Shown here: positions 60,067-64,000 of the stretch, piece after piece
How the letters are laid out: the number at the start of each line of letters is the position of its first letter
How positions within the stretch are numbered: the stretch's first letter is position 1
From: Candidatus Poribacteria bacterium
GTDB taxonomy: Bacteria > Poribacteria > WGA-4E > WGA-3G
Reading direction: 5' to 3'
DNA length: 64,000 nucleotides
Assembly (NCBI GenBank): GCA_028820635.1
Contig: JAPPIG010000023.1
Location: 1 to 64,000 of the forward strand
Position numbers and translations under genes: made by a program
The notes under the pieces: generated by a model
Seen by the model: the letters and a program-made list of their open reading frames with translations, nothing else
What the model was told of the DNA's origin: nothing
The model's database searches: none

Positions 60067-62391
60067 TTATTGATTGAGATTTGATGTATCTATTGGCAGG
60101 AGGTTGTCATCTTTGTCAAAAGTGAAATCTGCGAATCCAACACCTGTGATACTAATCCGAAAGTTCCCCAGCCCATCGGTCATGAGACTAACATCGCCCC
60201 TACTCATATATCCTAATACTCTTATCTGTAGGGATCCATCACTTTGATACCTATTCCTATTATTTATTTCTCTAAGAATGACATTACCTTTCTCTTTTTT
60301 TACTTGATAGTTATTTTGCTTTAGCCAGTTTTGCACGACTTCCGAGTCTTTTTTCCAAGGCTTTTTTACGATTTTATCTGGCACTTCTCTAACACCGATT
60401 TTGTTCCAATCCCAAAAGAGTACAGTACCATCTTGGCTGCCACTGGCAAGCATCTTTCCGTCGGGAGAAAAATCCAATGTTTCAATCGGTTTTGTATGTC
60501 CGTTCACAGTTCCTAAACCGTTACCTGTTTCTACATCCCATATTTGAACATCATACTCTTTAACCTGCGATCTTGCAGCCAGAAGAGATCTGCTGTTTGG
60601 AGAAAACAATATGACATTCGTAACACCCCTAAAATCATTTAAAATCATGCTGGATTCTCCAATTCCTGTTGATGTTACTTTTGACAAAATGACACCGTAC
60701 CGATCTTTCACTGCAAGGGTGGTACCATCGGGTGAGAATGCCACTACTTCAGATCGATCATTTGCTGTAGCAAAAGGAGTAAGGTCACGCTTCGAATTGA
60801 TATTCCAGACCTGTGTTGGGACCCGAAGTCCATAAGTGGCAAGTAAAGAACCGTCAGATGAAAATATCAACTTTCTTTCTCCGAACGGTTCTTTCGTTTT
60901 TAGGTGAAACATTTTCAATCGTGTGTTCGTATCCCACAATTCAATTGTCTGTGAATTGCCGTAAGCCAATGTTTTTTTATCAGGTGAAAATGCCACTGCT
61001 GTAGCCTTTCCGCCTACCTCCAACTCGGGAACGGGAATCTCATTTCCAGTAGCTATCTCCCATAGTTTCATATGTTTGTCAATTTTGAATTCTGAACGCC
61101 TAAGTCCAATCATAGCAGTACCACCCCAACTCATAAAGCGCATAGCATCAGGTGACAATACAAGTTGACGTGCCATATCGCTCCTGCCAGCAGAAAAGGT
61201 AATTAGTTCTTGCTTCGTTTTTAGACTCCAAATCTCAATAGTTCCGTTATATGATCCGCATGCCAGTGTTGTGCCATCTTCAGAAAACTTAACTGCCTTT
61301 ACAGATTCGGTATGACCTGATGTAAATGTAGTGATTTCTTCTCCTGTGTCTTGATTCCAAAACCGGATTGTGCCATCGTAACTACCACTCGCCAATGTTC
61401 TTCCATCAGGGGAAAACGTTAATGCGTTGATTGCGCTTGCATGTCCTAATAGCGTGGCACGTTCGGCATGTGTCTCTATATCCCATAATTTGATAACCTT
61501 ATTCGCATCACCACTTGCCAAGATTCTTCCATCTTTAGAAATAGCTAACGCATTAATCCACCCTTTATGTCCTTCAAGTATCGTAAGTCTTTTCCGTTTA
61601 TCAGCATCCCATAATGGTACAGTTTTATCTTCACCTCCGCTTGCAAGTACTCTTCCATCGGGTGAAAACGCTATAGCAGTAATATTTCGATCTCTTGGGG
61701 AATTAACCATACCTTCAACCAATTTTACGGATCCCAACAAAGTATTATGTCCCCTGAGAGTGGCTCGCTTTTTGCCAGAATTCGAATCCCACAAATATAT
61801 TTTTCCATCATTATGTCCAGTGGCAAAGATGTTCTGATCTTCAGCAAAGGATATTGCATGATATGCGTCTAACTTCCACAATTCTGATCCTAAGTTCAAC
61901 AGCTTTTTGCCGGTGCTTGCGTTCCAATACTCAATTTGACCAGTTCTATCCAGACTTATGAGTGTTGTACCACTAAATGTCAACGCCTTAATAAACATTA
62001 CTCTTTCAGTTAATGTGGGTGTAGAAAGAATGTTACCTGTATCTAAATCCCAAACCTGAATAAAAGGGATTTCCACTCCAGCGCTTGCAAGCATTCTGCT
62101 ATCTGATGAAAACGCAAGGGCGTTCACCTGACCAATATGTTCAGTGAATAAAGCGGTCTCTTTTCCATCTGGGACATCGTATAACCACACGCCTACATCC
62201 GTTCCTACAGCGAGGTGTGTACCGTCCGGTGAAAAGCGAATAATATTGATCCCACCTTTGCCAAGACGTGCGATTGCGCCTTCAGGTAAACCGACTTGTG
62301 TGTTATCTTGTGCAAAACTGGTTGAAAGTATTGCTAAAATCAATAGAAAAGTCAGGCAAAATAGGCTTTTGATTTTCATGGCTACATTCAT
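60067..62391 (-). CDS. Secreted WD40-repeat protein with C-terminal module (tandem copy 2)
   Basis: 774 residues. Signal peptide (MKIKSLFCLTFLLILAILSTSFAQ; start either the ATG at 62391 or four codons later). Same QVGLPEGAIARLGKGGIN lead as copy 1, about 14 WD40 repeats, then a separate C-terminal part from about residue 655: KKDSEVVQNWLKQNNYQVKKEKGNVILREINN and a beta-rich end (ISITGVGFADFTFDKDDNLLPI). Its ATG overlaps the stop of the upstream WD40 gene (ATGA), showing translational coupling. Confidence 0.8.
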   Translation of the reverse strand: MNVAMKIKSLFCLTFLLILAILSTSFAQDNTQVGLPEGAIARLGKGGINIIRFSPDGTHLAVGTDVGVWLYDVPDGKETALFTEHIGQVNALAFSSDSRMLASAGVEIPFIQVWDLDTGNILSTPTLTERVMFIKALTFSGTTLISLDRTGQIEYWNASTGKKLLNLGSELWKLDAYHAISFAEDQNIFATGHNDGKIYLWDSNSGKKRATLRGHNTLLGSVKLVEGMVNSPRDRNITAIAFSPDGRVLASGGEDKTVPLWDADKRKRLTILEGHKGWINALAISKDGRILASGDANKVIKLWDIETHAERATLLGHASAINALTFSPDGRTLASGSYDGTIRFWNQDTGEEITTFTSGHTESVKAVKFSEDGTTLACGSYNGTIEIWSLKTKQELITFSAGRSDMARQLVLSPDAMRFMSWGGTAMIGLRRSEFKIDKHMKLWEIATGNEIPVPELEVGGKATAVAFSPDKKTLAYGNSQTIELWDTNTRLKMFHLKTKEPFGERKLIFSSDGSLLATYGLRVPTQVWNINSKRDLTPFATANDRSEVVAFSPDGTTLAVKDRYGVILSKVTSTGIGESSMILNDFRGVTNVILFSPNSRSLLAARSQVKEYDVQIWDVETGNGLGTVNGHTKPIETLDFSPDGKMLASGSQDGTVLFWDWNKIGVREVPDKIVKKPWKKDSEVVQNWLKQNNYQVKKEKGNVILREINNRNRYQSDGSLQIRVLGYMSRGDVSLMTDGLGNFRISITGVGFADFTFDKDDNLLPIDTSNLNQ

Positions 62392-64000
62392 TTATTTGTG
62401 TTTTTTCCTTCGTCAAGAGACTTGTGTTTCAGTTTTCCTTCATCATCAAACATAAACGTGCCTAACCCTACACCAGCCACACGAATTTCAAGAACACCGT
62501 TTAAGTCAATCTTAACATTTACCTTGCCACTTCCTAATCTTCCTCCGCCGCCTCCGGAAATTCTGGCTCTACTACCACCGCGTGTAAGTGTATATCCATT
62601 TGAGGTTTTCTTAAGTTGATAACCGTTTTTCTGCATCCAGTTTATGATCGCTTCTGCTTCTTCTGCTTTGCTGGCATATTCCGCAGGCTTATCAGGAGGT
62701 GTCAAATTGTTGCTAAGGTTTTTTCCTTTAGCATCATTTTTCGCTTTGGTAACGATTTTTTCCCAATCCCAAAGAAGGACTGTACCATCTTTGCTTCCAC
62801 TTGCAAACGTTTTACCGTCTGTTGAAAATTCTAAGGTTGTAATTTCCTCAGTATGTCCTGATAGAGTTCCAAGACCCCAGCCGTTCTTCACACCCCATAA
62901 CTGAATAAGATTTTCCCAACCTTTTCTTTTAAAAGTAATAAGGACATCTCCGTCAGGTGAGAACATTAATTCCTCGTTATATCCACTATTAAGTATTTTA
63001 CCGCGTTGCTTCATGCCGGTTGGTGTGATATCCCAAAAAACAATACGATCATGATCCCCAGCGGCAAGGAGTGTACTGTCGTGTGAAAATGCTACTGCTT
63101 TGGCACGTTCCATGAATGGAGGCGTAATTTCTTGCTGCGTCACGACATCCCATATTTGTGCTCGGACATGACCACCACTTGATGCAAGTAGTTTGCCGTT
63201 AGGAGAAAACTCAATCTTCATTGAAAAAGGATTCTCCAAGTTAAAGCGGAGCATCTCTTCACCAGTGTTTATATCCCACGAAAAAATGCCACCTCTACGA
63301 CCAATTCCAGCGACAAGTATTTTGTTGTCCGGAGAGATTGCAAGTGCGTTCACTCTTCTATCCATATCCTGCCAAGGTCCAGAGATATTATCACCAGTGG
63401 TTATATCCCACAATTGGATATTTTTCTGCATACCTGCTCCTGAACCTCGAAATCCAAAACCATGGGGTCTGAATGCAAGTGTTGCACCGTTGACACCTTG
63501 ACTAACAAGATGTGTCGCATCCGGTGAAAATGCTATGCCATTGGTACTATCGTTTTGTGCTGCAGTAAAGGTGGTTAGTTCACGTTTCGTCTTTACGCTC
63601 CAAACATCAACAGTTCCATCAAAGAATGCACTTGTGAGTATTGTGCCGTTTTCTGAGAATGCGACTGTCTTAACCCACTCTGTGTGTCCAGCGGTAAAAG
63701 TAGAAATTTCTTCTCCAGTATCTTGATTCCAGAACCGAATTGTGCCATCGTAACTACCACTCGCCAATGTTTTTCCATCAGGTGAAAACGCTAATGCGCT
63801 AACCGCATTTGTATGTCCAATGAGTGTAGCCCGTTCCTGTTTTGTGTTTACATCCCAAAGTTTAATGACTTTATTTGTATCGCCACTTGCTAAGATACTC
63901 CCATCAGCAGAGAAAGCTACAGCAATAATCCAACCATTATGACCTTTGAAGGTGGTAAGGTTCTTACGATTTTCAGTATTCCACAATCGGACAGTTTTAT
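62388..64000 (-). CDS. WD40-repeat protein with C-terminal module (tandem copy 3, 5' end outside window)
   Basis: The 3' portion of a gene running off the right edge; the frame is open to base 64000. At least 537 residues are visible with about ten WD40 repeats (LASGDTNKVIKLWDVNT, LASGSYDGTIRFWNQDTGEEI, FASGSKDGTVLLWDWEKI). The C-terminal module resembles that of copy 2 (EEAEAIINWMQKNGYQLKKTSNGYTLTRGG..VAGVGLGTFMFDDEGKL), with a glycine-rich insert ISGGGGGRLGSG. Its start and signal peptide lie beyond the window. Confidence 0.75.
   Translation of the reverse strand, partial: KTVRLWNTENRKNLTTFKGHNGWIIAVAFSADGSILASGDTNKVIKLWDVNTKQERATLIGHTNAVSALAFSPDGKTLASGSYDGTIRFWNQDTGEEISTFTAGHTEWVKTVAFSENGTILTSAFFDGTVDVWSVKTKRELTTFTAAQNDSTNGIAFSPDATHLVSQGVNGATLAFRPHGFGFRGSGAGMQKNIQLWDITTGDNISGPWQDMDRRVNALAISPDNKILVAGIGRRGGIFSWDINTGEEMLRFNLENPFSMKIEFSPNGKLLASSGGHVRAQIWDVVTQQEITPPFMERAKAVAFSHDSTLLAAGDHDRIVFWDITPTGMKQRGKILNSGYNEELMFSPDGDVLITFKRKGWENLIQLWGVKNGWGLGTLSGHTEEITTLEFSTDGKTFASGSKDGTVLLWDWEKIVTKAKNDAKGKNLSNNLTPPDKPAEYASKAEEAEAIINWMQKNGYQLKKTSNGYTLTRGGSRARISGGGGGRLGSGKVNVKIDLNGVLEIRVAGVGLGTFMFDDEGKLKHKSLDEGKNTNK

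Noticed and set aside
1..64000. tRNA or rRNA genes
   Set aside because: No cloverleaf with a T-loop GTTCRAATC-type core or rRNA-like sequence was noticed in the gaps; a tRNAscan/Infernal run would be needed to be certain.

Overview
The window looks like a chromosomal piece of a Gram-negative-type bacterium, most plausibly a member of Candidatus Poribacteria or a close relative. This is inferred from gene style, not from a marker gene. The signs are many secreted WD40-repeat proteins, LamG-domain proteins sharing a C-terminal 'TTTWxxxK' tail, Rieske proteins next to ankyrin proteins, Gfo/Idh/MocA dehydrogenases beside sugar-phosphate isomerase-like TIM barrels, and intergenic regions packed with hairpin repeats. 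No rRNA or tRNA gene was found.

Layout. 0.2-7.4 kb: housekeeping genes (ferredoxin-NADP reductase, tyrA-cmk-plsC, ychF, a methyltransferase, leuB-like). 7.8-17.3 kb, minus strand: a WD40 propeller, a CBM9/DUF5916 barrel protein, a LamG protein, a repeated cassette of helix-hairpin-helix (HhH) and MORN/YwqK-like genes, a secreted WD40 protein and a lipoprotein. 17.5-23.3 kb: two Rieske proteins flanking two ankyrin proteins. 23.5-38.7 kb: an SHMT-like gene, a VWA/GT-C membrane pair, a decayed ISKra4-type IS, trpA, a toxin-antitoxin-like pair with a frameshifted PIN gene, an AKR/TPP/DUF4861 operon, and a class V aminotransferase-GT2-RmlA-dehydrogenase group. 39.3-46 kb: a TPR lipoprotein, RNase Z-like, mtnP-like, a class III aminotransferase and argS. 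46.5-51.7 kb: a beta/gamma-crystallin-like fusion and a carbohydrate catabolism group (PL22-like lyase, TIM barrel, Gfo/Idh/MocA). 52.5-57.8 kb, plus strand: two LamG proteins, two redoxin lipoproteins with in-frame UGA, a Tat-exported DUF362 protein and a small lipoprotein. 57.8-64 kb: three tandem secreted WD40 proteins, the last running off the window.

The most notable observation is the pair of paralogous lipoprotein peroxiredoxin-like genes (54272-55444 and 55577-56413). Each carries an in-frame TGA exactly where the first catalytic Cys of the CxxC site should be. The downstream reading frames are conserved between the two, and each TGA is followed at the same distance by a CAACTC/GAGTTG hairpin. 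The simplest reading is two selenocysteine proteins, probably acting in an extracytoplasmic redox module with the DUF362 protein.

The second is a non-autonomous mobile element family (three complete copies and one truncated). Its inverted ends are CAGGGTTATTTAGTTTT-like, and each complete copy has a clean 9-bp target duplication. A separate set of small elements is derived from the ISKra4-like IS by sharing its GGGTGTGTAAAGTTTT ends; one copy has a 9-bp target duplication. At least two further palindromic repeat families fill the gene gaps.

Motifs, frames, repeats and duplications were read directly from the sequence. Families were assigned by recalled motifs without any database search. Sec insertion, taxon and function of uncharacterised genes are inference.
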